NCBI GenBank assembly: GCA_049325315.1 | Contig: JBMONB010000224.1 | Location: 92,673-156,672, forward strand | Direction of reading: 5' to 3' | Source of the DNA: JAWLHU01 sp049325315 | GTDB lineage: Bacteria; Bacillota; Sulfobacillia; Symbiobacteriales; Symbiobacteriaceae | Length of the DNA stretch: 64,000 bases | Shown here: positions 16,549-25,702 of the stretch, piece by piece | Layout of the letters: each line of letters opens with the position of its first letter | How positions within the stretch are numbered: the first letter of the stretch is position 1 | Program-made: the position numbers and the translations under genes | Notes under the pieces: model-generated | Database searches by the model: none | Told to the model about the DNA's origin: nothing | What the model saw: only the letters and a program-made list of their open reading frames with translations

Positions 16549-17943
16549 TTACGGGGCGCTCCGGGCCACCCCGCCGGGGACGGCGGCCATATCATCGAGG
16601 TGCTTCTTGTCCTCCACCCGCATCAGGTTCGGGTTGAAGAGCTGCACGGTGGCAAAGGTGGCGAAGATGGCGCCCATAACGCCCACAACCATGCCCGGGT
16701 CCAGGTAGCCGCCCATGATCCCCGCCAGGGTGGCGGCTACGGGGTTGGAGACCCAGGCGATAATGCGGCGGACCGAGAAGACACGTCCCTGCATCTCCTT
16801 CGGGGTCTGCGCCTGCCAGATTGACTGGGAATGGGCGTTGGTCAGCGGCATGGTGAACTGAATCAGGAAGGCCATGGCAGCGGTCAGGTAGAAGGCAGGT
16901 GAGAACCCGTAGAGCATCTGGGCGGCGCCTGTGACGACCATGGGCACCACCACCCCCAGCACCCGCCGGGACTTCAGCCCGCCCCAGGTGCTGATCAGCA
17001 GGCCGCCGATCAGACCGCCAACGCCGGCCAGCGAACCAAGCCGGCCCATCGCCTGGTCGACGGAGAGGCCCAGCACCTCCCGGGAATCGGCCAGATTGAA
17101 CTTGACGATCATGGGCATGAGCACGTTCATGGTTGACAGGCAGAAGTTGGCCACGGTGAAGGTCGCCAGCAGCCAGAGGAGCGGCGGACGGCGGAAGACG
17201 TAGTCGGCGCCTTCCCGGACATCTGCCCAGAGACTCTTCTTGGGCTTTCCGGCTGGGGCCAGGTCGCTGCGCCGGGGTGACGGAATTCGGATGAAGATGA
17301 GCACCACCGCTGCCAGGGCGTAGGTCAGCGCTTCGAGACCGGTCACCAGCGCCGTGCCATCAGCCACCCGACCGAACAGGGCGCTCAGGGCGCCCAGAGA
17401 GCCCTCCCGCCCCATGCCCGGCAGGGCGATGATCACCGCAGCCAGCATTGGCGCGAGGAACTGCGCGAAGGAGATGGAGGTCTGCATCATACCGTTGGCG
17501 CGGGGGAGGAGCCGGTTGGGCACCAGCATCACATACGAAGTGTCGAAGGCGGCAGAGTGGAAGGCGTTGACCGCCGAGAGCGCAGCCATGAGGGGGACCA
17601 GGGTCCAGAGGGTCAGCAGCTTTGTGCTGATCAGCACGGTCAGGATGCCGGCGAGGAGCGCCATGATCAGGTCGGCCACCAGCATCGTCTTGCGCCGGTC
17701 GTGCCGGTCAACGAAGGCCCCGGCGATCGGCGCCATGAAGATGCCGGGCAGCATGAAGGCAAGCGACATGGCAGAAAGGGCGACACCCAGTTGAGGCTTC
17801 TGCTCCTCCAGCGGGTAGAGCACCGTGGTCAGCCAGATGGTCAGCGAAAAGAAGGCGAGCATGGAGCCGATCATGGAGACCGACTGGGTGACCCAGACGG
17901 TCACGAAGGTGCGGAAGCCGTTGGCGGGCGTTTGGTCCTGCAA
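16549..17943 (-). CDS. MFS transporter (drug efflux-like)
   Basis: 464 residues with 12 predicted membrane segments and motif A as GAFVDRHDRRKTM near residue 80. It belongs to the MFS_3-type exporters, as do the other two MFS genes in this window. It starts 24 nt after an ArsR-type regulator with a GAGGAGG ribosome site, so the regulator probably controls an efflux response. Substrate unknown. Confidence 0.85.
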   Translation of the reverse strand: MQDQTPANGFRTFVTVWVTQSVSMIGSMLAFFSLTIWLTTVLYPLEEQKPQLGVALSAMSLAFMLPGIFMAPIAGAFVDRHDRRKTMLVADLIMALLAGILTVLISTKLLTLWTLVPLMAALSAVNAFHSAAFDTSYVMLVPNRLLPRANGMMQTSISFAQFLAPMLAAVIIALPGMGREGSLGALSALFGRVADGTALVTGLEALTYALAAVVLIFIRIPSPRRSDLAPAGKPKKSLWADVREGADYVFRRPPLLWLLATFTVANFCLSTMNVLMPMIVKFNLADSREVLGLSVDQAMGRLGSLAGVGGLIGGLLISTWGGLKSRRVLGVVVPMVVTGAAQMLYGFSPAFYLTAAMAFLIQFTMPLTNAHSQSIWQAQTPKEMQGRVFSVRRIIAWVSNPVAATLAGIMGGYLDPGMVVGVMGAIFATFATVQLFNPNLMRVEDKKHLDDMAAVPGGVARSAP

Positions 17944-17967
17944 ATCGGGGAGCCTCCTCGTTGGAGA

Positions 17968-18882
17968 TTACTCGGGAGCAACAAAGGCCGACAGCCGCCC
18001 TGCGAGCAGGTCGAGCCAGCCGGGCCGCAGGTCGTAGCGACCGTCGGCCCCCTTTTCGTGAATGATCACCAGGCCGGCGGCCCGCAGCGCCACCATGTGG
18101 TGGTGCACGGTGGACTTGGCCAGGCCGGTGCGGTCGGTCAGCTCGTTCAGACTCATGGGCTCTCGGGCGAGAAAACGGAGGATGCGGAGCCGGTTCTCAT
18201 CGGCCAGCGCCCGGGTCAGACGGGTCAGGGCCAGGGGCGGTTCATCGGGGTTCGTCTGAAGCGGTTCAACCGGGTAGAGAATCACCCGGAGATCCTTGAG
18301 CCCCGCTCCTACATTCCAGGGGCTCATGTGGTACTGGGGCACGAGCACGATCTTCGCGTGCTCCTCTTCCAGATGAAGCCCGTTAGTCGCTTCTGCCACC
18401 AACTGGAGGGCGGGGGTTACCGCAGCCAGGGCCCGACGTGCAGCGGCATCCTTTTGCAGGTGCTCCAAGATCGCTGGGTCAAGCCCGCGGAAGTAGTGCT
18501 CGTGCCAGACTCGCAGAATGGCGAGCACCGCGTCACGCCAGGCGCCCAGGTCCCCCAAGGGCTCCCTGTGCTCGGCCTCCACCCGGCAGACAAGCCGCTC
18601 GTACAGGTCGCCCGGGGAGAGGGAGGCCAGCCAGTTCAGAAAGGACTCCGGGCTCCGGTCTCCCGGCGCCTCGTGGATAAGCAGGAAGAGGAGTGGCAGG
18701 GTCCTCGGCGCCTTTTGGGCCCGAATGCGAGCCTTCAGGTCGGGGCCCAGTCGCCTCTCAACCTCGGCACCCCAGGCAGGCCCGAGATCGAGCGTCTTCC
18801 ACTTGGACCGCTCGAGGTAGACGAAGAGGCTGAGCACCAACTCGTAGGCAGGGGCATAATCGATCTTCACCGAACAGCTCAT
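17968..18882 (-). CDS. ArsR-family transcription regulator with long N-terminal domain
   Basis: 304 residues. The winged helix-turn-helix is at the C-terminal part (RLTRALADENRLRILRFLAR, then LNELTDRTGLAKSTVHHHM, near residues 215-265), a DUF5937-like arrangement with an N-terminal ligand domain. ATG 18882 lies beside two matching palindromes. It is the first gene of a two-gene operon with the MFS exporter and likely represses it until an unknown compound binds. Confidence 0.8.
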   Translation of the reverse strand: MSCSVKIDYAPAYELVLSLFVYLERSKWKTLDLGPAWGAEVERRLGPDLKARIRAQKAPRTLPLLFLLIHEAPGDRSPESFLNWLASLSPGDLYERLVCRVEAEHREPLGDLGAWRDAVLAILRVWHEHYFRGLDPAILEHLQKDAAARRALAAVTPALQLVAEATNGLHLEEEHAKIVLVPQYHMSPWNVGAGLKDLRVILYPVEPLQTNPDEPPLALTRLTRALADENRLRILRFLAREPMSLNELTDRTGLAKSTVHHHMVALRAAGLVIIHEKGADGRYDLRPGWLDLLAGRLSAFVAPE

Positions 18883-18886
18883 ATCA

Positions 18887-18928
18887 TTCGACCTCCATCG
18901 AACACCATTGCATTCGATGATAATCGAA
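18887..18928 (-). promoter_or_regulatory. Two operator-like palindromes upstream of the ArsR-type regulator
   Basis: Two 16-bp inverted repeats of the form TTCGA-N6-TCGAA occur: TTCGACCTCCATCGAA at 18887-18902 and TTCGATGATAATCGAA at 18913-18928, centred 26 bp apart. They sit directly upstream of the regulator start and face the sodF promoter region on the other side. Autoregulation is inferred. Confidence 0.65.
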
Positions 18929-18999
18929 CGGTGAGCCGTTGGCAATACTCATCCTTCCTCCGGGTGCGCATAAAGTGGAGAGGCAAGGGAGGGAGACGC

Positions 19000-20001
19000 A
19001 TGTATGGTTTCTACGCGCAGGGCTCCGAGACCATGGTCTGCCAGCATATCGCAGACTGGAGCCGCCAGGTCCTGAACTACCTGGACGAACTGCGGGAGCG
19101 GGGCATTCCGTCGGAGCGGTTGGCGAAGTGGCGGGAGCGATTCGCCGCCCTGGAGTCAGAGGCGGCCACCCTGCTGAACCCCTGGCAGTGGTCGATGCAG
19201 GGGGTGGGCGCTGTTGCAAAGCTGTTGGATCAGGCCTACAACGCCCTGGTCGACTTCACCGAGATGCTCCGGGAGATTACCGATGGGGGCCAGCAGGAGA
19301 AGGGGCGGGGCCACGAGCCGAGGGAGCGCCGGGAGCTGCGGGAACCTCGGGAGATGACACCGGGCGAGATCAGGCCGGTTCCGATTGGTGAGCACGTTCT
19401 GCCAGACCTGCCCTATCCGTACGACGCCCTGGAGCCGCACATCGACCAGCAGACCATGCGCCTGCACCACGACAAGCACCACAAGTCTTATGTAGACGGG
19501 CTCAACAAGGCTGAGCGGGAGATGGAGGAGGCCCGCCGGACCGGGAATTTCGACCTGATCAAGCACTGGGAGCGGGAGGCAGCCTTCAACGGGGCGGGGC
19601 ACTACCTGCACACGGTATTCTGGAACATCATGAGCCCCCAGGGCGGAGGCGAGCCCACCGGGGCGGTGCGCCAGCAGATTGAGCAGGACTTCGGCAGCTT
19701 CGACCGGTTCAAGCAGCATTTCTCCAGAGCGGCCGAAAAGGTGGAGGCCGTGGGTTGGGCGATCTGGGTCTGGTCGCCGCGGGCGAATCGCACCGAGATC
19801 CTCACCGCCGAAAAGCACCAGAACCTGAGCCAGTGGGAGGCGATCCCCCTCTTGCCGCTCGATGTGTGGGAGCACGCATACTACCTGAAGTACCAGAACG
19901 AGCGGAAGAAGTACATTGACGCCTGGTGGAACGTGGTCGACTGGGCCTCCGTGGCCCGCCGCCTCGAGAAGGCTCGTGGCTTGACCTGGAAGCCGTTCTA
20001 G
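19000..20001 (+). CDS. sodF: Fe/Mn superoxide dismutase with N-terminal extension (SodF type)
   Basis: 333 residues. Residues 1-120 are a hydrophilic helical extension; a normal ~200-residue Fe/Mn-SOD follows. The metal ligands are visible: His in LEPHIDQQTM, His in NGAGHYLHTVFW, and Asp and His in PLDVWEHAYYLKY. Bacillus SodF (YojM-like Fe/Mn enzymes) has a comparable extension, of unclear role. ATG 19000 follows GGGAGGGAG. The long upstream open frame runs through the divergent regulator and is not coding. Confidence 0.85.
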   Translation: MYGFYAQGSETMVCQHIADWSRQVLNYLDELRERGIPSERLAKWRERFAALESEAATLLNPWQWSMQGVGAVAKLLDQAYNALVDFTEMLREITDGGQQEKGRGHEPRERRELREPREMTPGEIRPVPIGEHVLPDLPYPYDALEPHIDQQTMRLHHDKHHKSYVDGLNKAEREMEEARRTGNFDLIKHWEREAAFNGAGHYLHTVFWNIMSPQGGGEPTGAVRQQIEQDFGSFDRFKQHFSRAAEKVEAVGWAIWVWSPRANRTEILTAEKHQNLSQWEAIPLLPLDVWEHAYYLKYQNERKKYIDAWWNVVDWASVARRLEKARGLTWKPF

Positions 20002-20010
20002 AGGGAACAT

Positions 20011-20049
20011 AGCACGAAAGCCGCCCTGTGGTTGGGCGGCTTTCGTGCT
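20011..20049. terminator. Bidirectional terminator between sodF and a secreted-protein gene
   Basis: A 16-bp perfect stem, AGCACGAAAGCCGCCC and GGGCGGCTTTCGTGCT, with a 7-nt loop. A-runs and T-runs inside the stem base could serve both directions. Confidence 0.75.
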
Positions 20050-20088
20050 ATCGGGCTGGGCGGTGCGCCGCGGCCCTCGGTATCGCTT

Positions 20089-20571
20089 TTAGTTTGTTTC
20101 AGGCTTCTTGGCCTGCCACTCCTGCCACTTCTTCAGGATCTGGTCGGCCTGCTCCTGGGTAATGCGGCCGTTCGCCACAGCCTGATCGAGCCGGGCCTTC
20201 ACCTCAGCTTCTGTGGCGCCAAGGGGGAAGCCCTTGCCTTCCTTAAACCCCGGGCGCTGCCCCGGGAATGGCCCCCTCGGCCCCTGGTGGAACCGCTTGG
20301 GCCCTTCTTTGAGGCGGGCCGCCTCCTCGGCGGTAATCCGCCCCTCGGCCAGCGCCTTGTCAACCAGCGCCTCAATGTCGGCCTTCAACTGTTCCATGCG
20401 GCTCTGGCGCAGGGTCTGAATCTCGGTGAGCAGTTCCTGCACCCCTTCCGAGGCGTTAAGCGGCGCCTTGGCCGGCTTTTCGCCGCCCGCGGCGAAGGCG
20501 GCGCCGGTCACCAGGACACCCGTGAGCAGAGCGGCCCCCAATGCGGTCATCCATTTCTTCGGGATCATCAT
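20089..20571 (-). CDS. Secreted DUF2680-type protein
   Basis: 160 residues with a Sec signal peptide (KKWMTALGAALLTGVLVTGA, cleavage after AFA near residue 28). The mature part has two similar helical units, LVDKALAEGRITAEEAARL and RLDQAVANGRITQEQADQI, the pattern of DUF2680, separated by a Gly/Pro-rich linker. Probably exported to the cell wall zone; function unknown. Confidence 0.7.
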   Translation of the reverse strand: MMIPKKWMTALGAALLTGVLVTGAAFAAGGEKPAKAPLNASEGVQELLTEIQTLRQSRMEQLKADIEALVDKALAEGRITAEEAARLKEGPKRFHQGPRGPFPGQRPGFKEGKGFPLGATEAEVKARLDQAVANGRITQEQADQILKKWQEWQAKKPETN

Positions 20572-20712
20572 AGCGAGTCACACCTCCTGAAGAAATGATG
20601 CCCGATCTTGCTGAGAGGTCCATGAGGAGAGTGTGAACAAATCATGAACATTGCTGGTATGCAGCGGCAATGGCATGGACAGGCCCGGCACCGAGGCGCC
20701 GGGCCTACATCT

Positions 20713-21099
20713 TTAAGTGGGTGTGGGGTACCCGAACTCGCCGTCGTAGTCCAGGTTGCGGTCGGTCACCTCAAACCGGGTGGTGACCCCCTCCTGGATC
20801 CGCTTCGGCAGCTCGACGTTGTCGGTCACCTCTTCCGGTGAACCGGCCTCAGCCAGCGTGAAGTCGCGCTCGCCGCCATCCCCCGCTGCAGGGTCCTCGG
20901 CACCCGCCACCGTAAACTCCCCCTGGTTGCCACCGACCCGGTCGACCCGCTGCGACACCCGGTGGGCCCACAACTCTCCGGGGGCCAGCTCCATTAGCTC
21001 ATGCTGGGTGGCAGAGACAGCATTCTCGGGCTGGTTGCGCTCTCCCTTGCCGTCGGCCAGGCCTCGGTAGTTGGCGTGAATGCGGTTCTCTTCGGTCAT
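20713..21099 (-). CDS. Hypothetical acidic protein
   Basis: 128 residues starting MTEENRIHANYRGLADGKG with AAGGGGGCG upstream. It is hydrophilic and acidic, lacks Cys, and shows no signal peptide or membrane segment. I do not recognise the family. It lies between unrelated genes on the same strand. Confidence 0.5.
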   Translation of the reverse strand: MTEENRIHANYRGLADGKGERNQPENAVSATQHELMELAPGELWAHRVSQRVDRVGGNQGEFTVAGAEDPAAGDGGERDFTLAEAGSPEEVTDNVELPKRIQEGVTTRFEVTDRNLDYDGEFGYPTPT

Positions 21100-21143
21100 G
21101 CTATCGCCCCCTTCGCTCGTAGTCTGCCCCGAAGGCGGGGGTG

Positions 21144-22007
21144 TTACCGCGAGTTCTCCCAGAGGTTGAGATCCTCGAAGCCACCGCCAATGTGGGCGTG
21201 CCGGATTAACCTTCCCCGGTAGACATAGCCAAGCCGGTGGAGGATCAGGTTCATGCCAAAGGAATGGGCCCGGGCCATGCTGTAGACGCAGCCGATGTAC
21301 TGCTCGGCCAGCTGCTTCTGGAGCGCATCGACCAGGGTGGCCATTAGCCCTTCGCCCTGATGGTCGGGCAGGGTGGCGCAGTTGGTGATCTCGGCATTGC
21401 CGTCCTCCCGGTCGATCTCGGCGGCGGCGGCGCTGGCGATAGCGCCTTCCCCGGTGACCGCGAGAAGGAAGAGGCCGTCGCCCGACTCGATCAACTCGCG
21501 CACGTAGGCCTCATCGGTCAGGGGCGAAGGGTAGGACTCGAAGACGGTCTCGTACAGGCCGGCCAGGTCTCCGGCCTGCTCGGCGGTGGCGGTGATCATC
21601 CGGTAGCCTTCAGGTAGGTCGTGTGCCGCTCCCTGCTCCCGGTCCAGCACCGTCTGAAGCAGCGCCTGCTCCTCTTCCAGCCGGTCCCGCACCTGCCGCT
21701 CCGCCGAGAGGAAGTAGGACATGAAGTGGCCGGGCGCTCCCTGGAAGTAGCGGTGGGCCTTGGCCTCCAGGGCGAACCCGCGGGTGAGAAAGGCCTCCCA
21801 GTCGGAGCCTCGGGCCACCACCACCACCTTGCTGAGCCGCTCCTGCCTGGCGGTATCGATCAGCAGTTCAGCCAGCGGGGCGATGGTCGTGTAGTACTCG
21901 TAGGAGACCAGCGTCAGGCGTTCATTGCGTTGGTCCAGCCGCACCCGGGCCCGGAATTCCGGCCGCTCAACGGTGAGGGTGCGGGTTCTGCGCGTGGTCG
22001 TGGTCAT
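21144..22007 (-). CDS. ablB: Putative beta-lysine N-acetyltransferase (AblB/YodP-like)
   Basis: 287 residues. The C-terminal GNAT domain matches AblB: EITNCATLPDHQGEGLMATL, YSMARAHSFGMNLILHRLGY and the terminal GGGFEDLNLWE. AblB acetylates beta-lysine made by lysine 2,3-aminomutase, giving an osmolyte, or serves lysine use in sporulation. ATG 22007 follows AAAGGGGTG; the longer frame is not needed. The usual partner ablA (kamA) is not adjacent. Confidence 0.8.
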   Translation of the reverse strand: MTTTTRRTRTLTVERPEFRARVRLDQRNERLTLVSYEYYTTIAPLAELLIDTARQERLSKVVVVARGSDWEAFLTRGFALEAKAHRYFQGAPGHFMSYFLSAERQVRDRLEEEQALLQTVLDREQGAAHDLPEGYRMITATAEQAGDLAGLYETVFESYPSPLTDEAYVRELIESGDGLFLLAVTGEGAIASAAAAEIDREDGNAEITNCATLPDHQGEGLMATLVDALQKQLAEQYIGCVYSMARAHSFGMNLILHRLGYVYRGRLIRHAHIGGGFEDLNLWENSR

Positions 22008-22058
22008 GGCAGCACCCCTTTCCCCGGGTAGTCTGCCCAGCCTCAGGGAAAAGTGAAG

Positions 22059-22085
22059 GCCCGGCGGCATCAAACCACCGGGCCC
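22059..22085 (-). terminator. Hairpin after the MOSC gene
   Basis: GGCCCGG pairs with CCGGGCC with an inner CGG/CCG extension, 6 bp beyond the MOSC stop codon. No strong U-tract is seen. Confidence 0.45.
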
Positions 22086-22090
22086 GGCAT

Positions 22091-22723
22091 TTACAGAGCA
22101 GCGATGCGATTTTGAAGCGCCCGGACCCAGACAGCGGCGAGGGCCGGCGTCGATGCCAACTGCTCCATCGCCTCCCGGTTCTTACGCTGGTGGTGAAAGA
22201 TCTGGCTGGCCGTTAGCACAGAGGGGGCCTGGCTGTTCCGCTCCACCAGCTCAAACCGGTCGCCTGCCTGGAGCGGCCCTTCCTCCAGGACCCGAATGTA
22301 GTACCCGGTCCGGCAGTTTTCGACCATGGCCGGAAGCACGTCGGTGCGGCCCCACTTGTGGTTCACCTTGTAACAGGGAACCCGGGGCTGACAGACCTGA
22401 ATCAGCGCGCCGCCTACCCGGTAAATGTCGCCGATGAGGACGCTCTCCTCGGGCATGCCTTCCACGGTCAGGTTCTCACCGAAGGCCGATGGGGGGAGCG
22501 GATGTCCGAAGAGCTTCTCCCAGATGGGGTAGTTTTCAATCGCATAGAGACAGACCGCCTTGTCAGGGCCGCCGTGGTGCTCCAGGTCGGCCTGCTCGTC
22601 ACCCGCCAGGCCCAGACGGCTCAGGTAGACTGCGCCCTCGACCGGCTCCTTGCGAATGGCGGAGACCGTTTCGGTGCCGGGCAGCTTGGCCGGCTGGCCC
22701 ACGCTCAGGTAACGGATCAGCAT
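22091..22723 (-). CDS. MOSC-domain protein (YiiM-like)
   Basis: 210 residues. The MOSC core includes GDEQADLEHHGGPDKAVCLY and AFGENLTVEGM, and the conserved Cys lies in CQPRVPCYKV; the C-terminal DRFELVERNSQAPSV and helical tail are the 3-alpha extension of YiiM. Such proteins bind molybdenum cofactor and reduce N-hydroxylated compounds. No moco genes are beside it. Confidence 0.85.
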   Translation of the reverse strand: MLIRYLSVGQPAKLPGTETVSAIRKEPVEGAVYLSRLGLAGDEQADLEHHGGPDKAVCLYAIENYPIWEKLFGHPLPPSAFGENLTVEGMPEESVLIGDIYRVGGALIQVCQPRVPCYKVNHKWGRTDVLPAMVENCRTGYYIRVLEEGPLQAGDRFELVERNSQAPSVLTASQIFHHQRKNREAMEQLASTPALAAVWVRALQNRIAAL

Positions 22724-22820
22724 CGGATCTCCTCCCGTGTTTCCAACGTAGATCTTTTGCTATTGTAGCAGAGTCACGCCGGAGAAGCAGGGTTAACTTC
22801 AGCGCCATTCGAATCTTTGG

Positions 22821-23801
22821 GTGGAAGGAGTGATTTGCATCGAGATCAGGGAGCGCCTCATGCAGTATCTGGAGAGTCAGGGCACGGTTGGTGAGGTCCG
22901 GTCCATCTCGACCGGCTGGGAGACCGAGGTCTATGCCTTCTCTCTGAACGACGTCCCCATGGTATTGCGGCTCTACCAGGGCAGCCATGTCGCGAGCAGG
23001 GCGGAGAACGAATTCCGCATGCTGGAGCACCTTGGCCGGGTGGGCTACCCGGTGCCCCGGGCCGACCGGTTCGAGCCGGACCCGTCGCTTTTCGGCGGTC
23101 CCTTCCTGCTGATGGAACGGGTGGAGGGCAGCCTTCTGGGCCGCCGGTTCCGCGAGCACCCCCGGGAGACGATTGAGCAGCTTTGCCGGCTGATGGTCCG
23201 GCTGCACGGCATGGACTGGAAGCCCTTCGTGGGGCCAGGCGCCGTGTGGCCCGATTTGCAGACCGCTCGCGGCATCTTCGATACCGCCATGCTGACCGGC
23301 CTGCTGAAGAGCGCCGACCTGCTGGAGCCGATGCAGCCGGTCATCGACTGGATCGACGAGCAGGGCCGGGCGGTCACACCGAAGCTGAGCCCGGTGCACA
23401 GCGACTTTCACTTCGACAACGTACTGATCCGGCCCGACGGCTCCCCGGCGGTGATCGACTGGGGCACGACCGCCCTGGCCGACCCGCGCCACGACCTGGG
23501 CTACACCTACGTGCTGCTGGCGACGCACGGGAGCTTAGAGCTGGCCGAGCAGGTTCGCCAGACCTATGAGGCAATGGCCGGCTCCCAGGAGGACTTCGAC
23601 TACTTCGTGAACTGGGCGCTGGCCCGGCGGATGCTCACCATGGTGGTCGTGCTGGCGCGCGGCTCGGCCGCACTTGGCCTGCGGCCCGGGCTGGAAGGGA
23701 TGCTGCGCCGGCAGTTGCCATATGCCCAGATGGTCACCCGCCTCCTCCAGGAGCGGACCGGGGTCAGACTGCCCGGCGTGGAAGCATTGCTGGTCGAGTA
23801 G
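22821..23801 (+). CDS. Aminoglycoside phosphotransferase-family kinase
   Basis: 326 residues with a small-molecule kinase fold: the catalytic loop is HSDFHFDNVLI (HxDxxxxN, near residue 198), followed by the metal-binding VIDWGTTALADPRHDLGY. An invariant-Lys-like position is replaced in the N-lobe by VLRLYQG. The substrate may be an amino sugar, choline or other alcohol. The start is uncertain: GTG 22821 or GTG 22830, both close to GGAAGGAG. Confidence 0.8.
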   Translation: MEGVICIEIRERLMQYLESQGTVGEVRSISTGWETEVYAFSLNDVPMVLRLYQGSHVASRAENEFRMLEHLGRVGYPVPRADRFEPDPSLFGGPFLLMERVEGSLLGRRFREHPRETIEQLCRLMVRLHGMDWKPFVGPGAVWPDLQTARGIFDTAMLTGLLKSADLLEPMQPVIDWIDEQGRAVTPKLSPVHSDFHFDNVLIRPDGSPAVIDWGTTALADPRHDLGYTYVLLATHGSLELAEQVRQTYEAMAGSQEDFDYFVNWALARRMLTMVVVLARGSAALGLRPGLEGMLRRQLPYAQMVTRLLQERTGVRLPGVEALLVE

Positions 23802-23810
23802 TCCCCTGGC

Positions 23811-23839
23811 TTGCCCTTCGCAAATTTCTCCAGTATAAT
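23811..23839 (+). promoter_or_regulatory. Sigma-A-type promoter of lysK
   Basis: TTGCCC at 23811-23816, a 17-bp spacer and TATAAT at 23834-23839, about 41 bp before the lysK start codon. Confidence 0.65.
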
Positions 23840-23879
23840 CACCGTGTTACAGACCCGTTTTGCAGGGAGGAGAAGCAGC

Positions 23880-25406
23880 ATGAGCAACCAGCCGAATCTG
23901 TGGCCCCACCAGGAAGCGAAGCGCATCGTCGAACGGTGGCCTCAGAAAGAGAAATACATCCTGCAGACGGGTTTCGGCGCCTCCGGCCACCCGCACATGG
24001 GTACCATCGGTGAGGTCGTTCGCACCTACTATGTGGCCATGGCCCTGAAGGATCTGGGCAAGGAGTCGGAGATTATCGTCTTCTCCGATGACATGGACGG
24101 CCTGCGGAAGATTCCCACCAATATCGATGCCCCCTGGCTGGCCGAGCACCTCGGCAAGCCGGTTACCCAGATTCCGGACCCCTACGGCACTCACGAGTCC
24201 TTCGGCCATCATATGGATGCCGAACTGATCGCCATGATGAAGAAGACCGGCATCGATGCCACCTTCAAGTCGGCCGCCGATTGCTATGCCGACGGCACCT
24301 TCGACGAGGGCATTCGCCGGATGTTCAAGAACATGAAGGGAATTATGGACCTGGTGCTCCCCACCATGCGGGAGGAGAACCGCCAGGGCTGGTTCCCCTG
24401 GCTGCCCGTCTGCGAGAACTGCGGCAAGGTCTACACCACCAAGGTGGAGGATTACGATGGCGAGAACGCCACCGTCACCTACTCCTGCACCGGTTCCTTC
24501 CGCAATGTGGAGGGCTGCGGCCACCGGGGAACCCAGAGCGCACTCGGCGGGCGGGGCAAGTTCTTCTGGAAGGCAGACTGGGCGCTGCGCTGGTACGTCT
24601 TCGGTGTCAACTTCGAGATGCACGGCAAGGACCTGATCGACTCCGCCAAGCTCTCCAGCGACATCGTGAAGCTGCTGGGCGGCAAGCCGCCGGTCACCAT
24701 GGTCTACGAGCTTTTCCTTACCGAGGAGGGCCGCAAGATCTCCAAGTCGACCGGCGCCGGCATCTCCATGGAGAACTGGGGCCGCTGGGGCACCCAGGAC
24801 TCCCTCAACCTGCTGATGTTCAAGAACCCCAAGCAGCAGAAGAAGCTGGGCACCGACTCGGTGATTCAGTACACCGATGAGACGCTGACCATGACCAAGG
24901 AGGACCCGCAGTACCGGTTCATCTACTACCACGGGGACCGGCCGGACCTGGGCGGTCTGCGCTACTCCGACGTGATCAACCTGGTCAACGCCATCAGCGT
25001 GACCGATCCCGATCAGCTGCTCGAGTACCTGGGCCGCTCCTTCGGCCATGACCGCATCCGCCAGAATGAAGCCTTTGTGCGGGAGTTGCTCCAGAAGGCG
25101 ATCCACTACTACGAAGACTTCATTCTCCCCACCCGCGAGGTGCCGACCCTTTCGGACGCTGAGTGGGAGATGGTCGACGAGTTCGACCGGCTGATCACCA
25201 CCACCGACGACGCCGATGCGATCCAGTCGGGGGTGTTTGAGATCGCCAAGGGCCGCGGCATGGCGCCCAAGGAGTTCTTCAAGGTGCTCTACGGCGTGCT
25301 CCTGGGGGCCGGACACGGCCCGCGCATCGGCGGCTTTGTCAAGCTGGTCGGTAAGGAGCGGATCCATGAGCTGATTCAGAGCGCCCGGGCGAAGGCCAAC
25401 GGGTAG
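23880..25406 (+). CDS. lysK: Class I lysyl-tRNA synthetase
   Basis: 508 residues, the archaeal-type class I LysRS. The HIGH-equivalent is GASGHPHMGTIGE near residue 32, the KMSKS-equivalent is EGRKISKSTG near residue 285, and a zinc element C..C (CENCGKVY) lies near residue 180. It charges tRNA-Lys. Class I LysRS occurs in archaea and scattered bacteria. ATG 23880 follows GGGAGGAG. It is a single gene with its own promoter and downstream hairpin. Confidence 0.95.
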   Translation: MSNQPNLWPHQEAKRIVERWPQKEKYILQTGFGASGHPHMGTIGEVVRTYYVAMALKDLGKESEIIVFSDDMDGLRKIPTNIDAPWLAEHLGKPVTQIPDPYGTHESFGHHMDAELIAMMKKTGIDATFKSAADCYADGTFDEGIRRMFKNMKGIMDLVLPTMREENRQGWFPWLPVCENCGKVYTTKVEDYDGENATVTYSCTGSFRNVEGCGHRGTQSALGGRGKFFWKADWALRWYVFGVNFEMHGKDLIDSAKLSSDIVKLLGGKPPVTMVYELFLTEEGRKISKSTGAGISMENWGRWGTQDSLNLLMFKNPKQQKKLGTDSVIQYTDETLTMTKEDPQYRFIYYHGDRPDLGGLRYSDVINLVNAISVTDPDQLLEYLGRSFGHDRIRQNEAFVRELLQKAIHYYEDFILPTREVPTLSDAEWEMVDEFDRLITTTDDADAIQSGVFEIAKGRGMAPKEFFKVLYGVLLGAGHGPRIGGFVKLVGKERIHELIQSARAKANG

Positions 25407-25422
25407 CACGCAAAGCGACAGA

Positions 25423-25460
25423 GAGAGGGTGGGTAAACCATGTGGTTCACCCACCCTCTC
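25423..25460 (+). terminator. Long hairpin after lysK
   Basis: GAGAGGGTGGGT and ACCCACCCTCTC form the stem, extended by AACC/GGTT. There is no U-tract, so it may act as a transcript end or RNA stabiliser. From 25461 to 25702 the sequence is AT-richer, has a CATACCTA element resembling a sigma-G -10, and no recognised RNA motif. Confidence 0.55.
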
Positions 25461-25702
25461 GTGTTGACGGCCATTATGGGACCATAGCGCATATGTAGAC
25501 AGCCTACACATAAACTCTAGATATATGGTGGCAGTCTTTATGTTACCATACCTACCTTGAAAGATGAAGATATTTGCAGCATTATTTCCCATAAATTACA
25601 GACCGCGCCCTGTCGGCGTGCTCTGCTGGGTTTGGTCGGATACGCGGCCCTTCGGCAGCGAAGACTAGGGATACGAAACGCGCACCGAAGGAGGAGAGGA
25701 GC

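Noticed and set aside
17557..18999. Upstream extension of the sodF open frame
   Set aside because: It runs across the ArsR-type regulator and its operators on the opposite strand; the true start at 19000 has a ribosome site.
23847..25592. 581-codon minus-strand open frame across lysK
   Set aside because: Antisense to a complete class I lysyl-tRNA synthetase with all motifs; no ribosome site and no recognisable domain.
25461..25702. Possible riboswitch upstream of the YhcN-like gene
   Set aside because: The stretch has some complementarity but I could match it to no known conserved aptamer core; promoter elements explain it as well.
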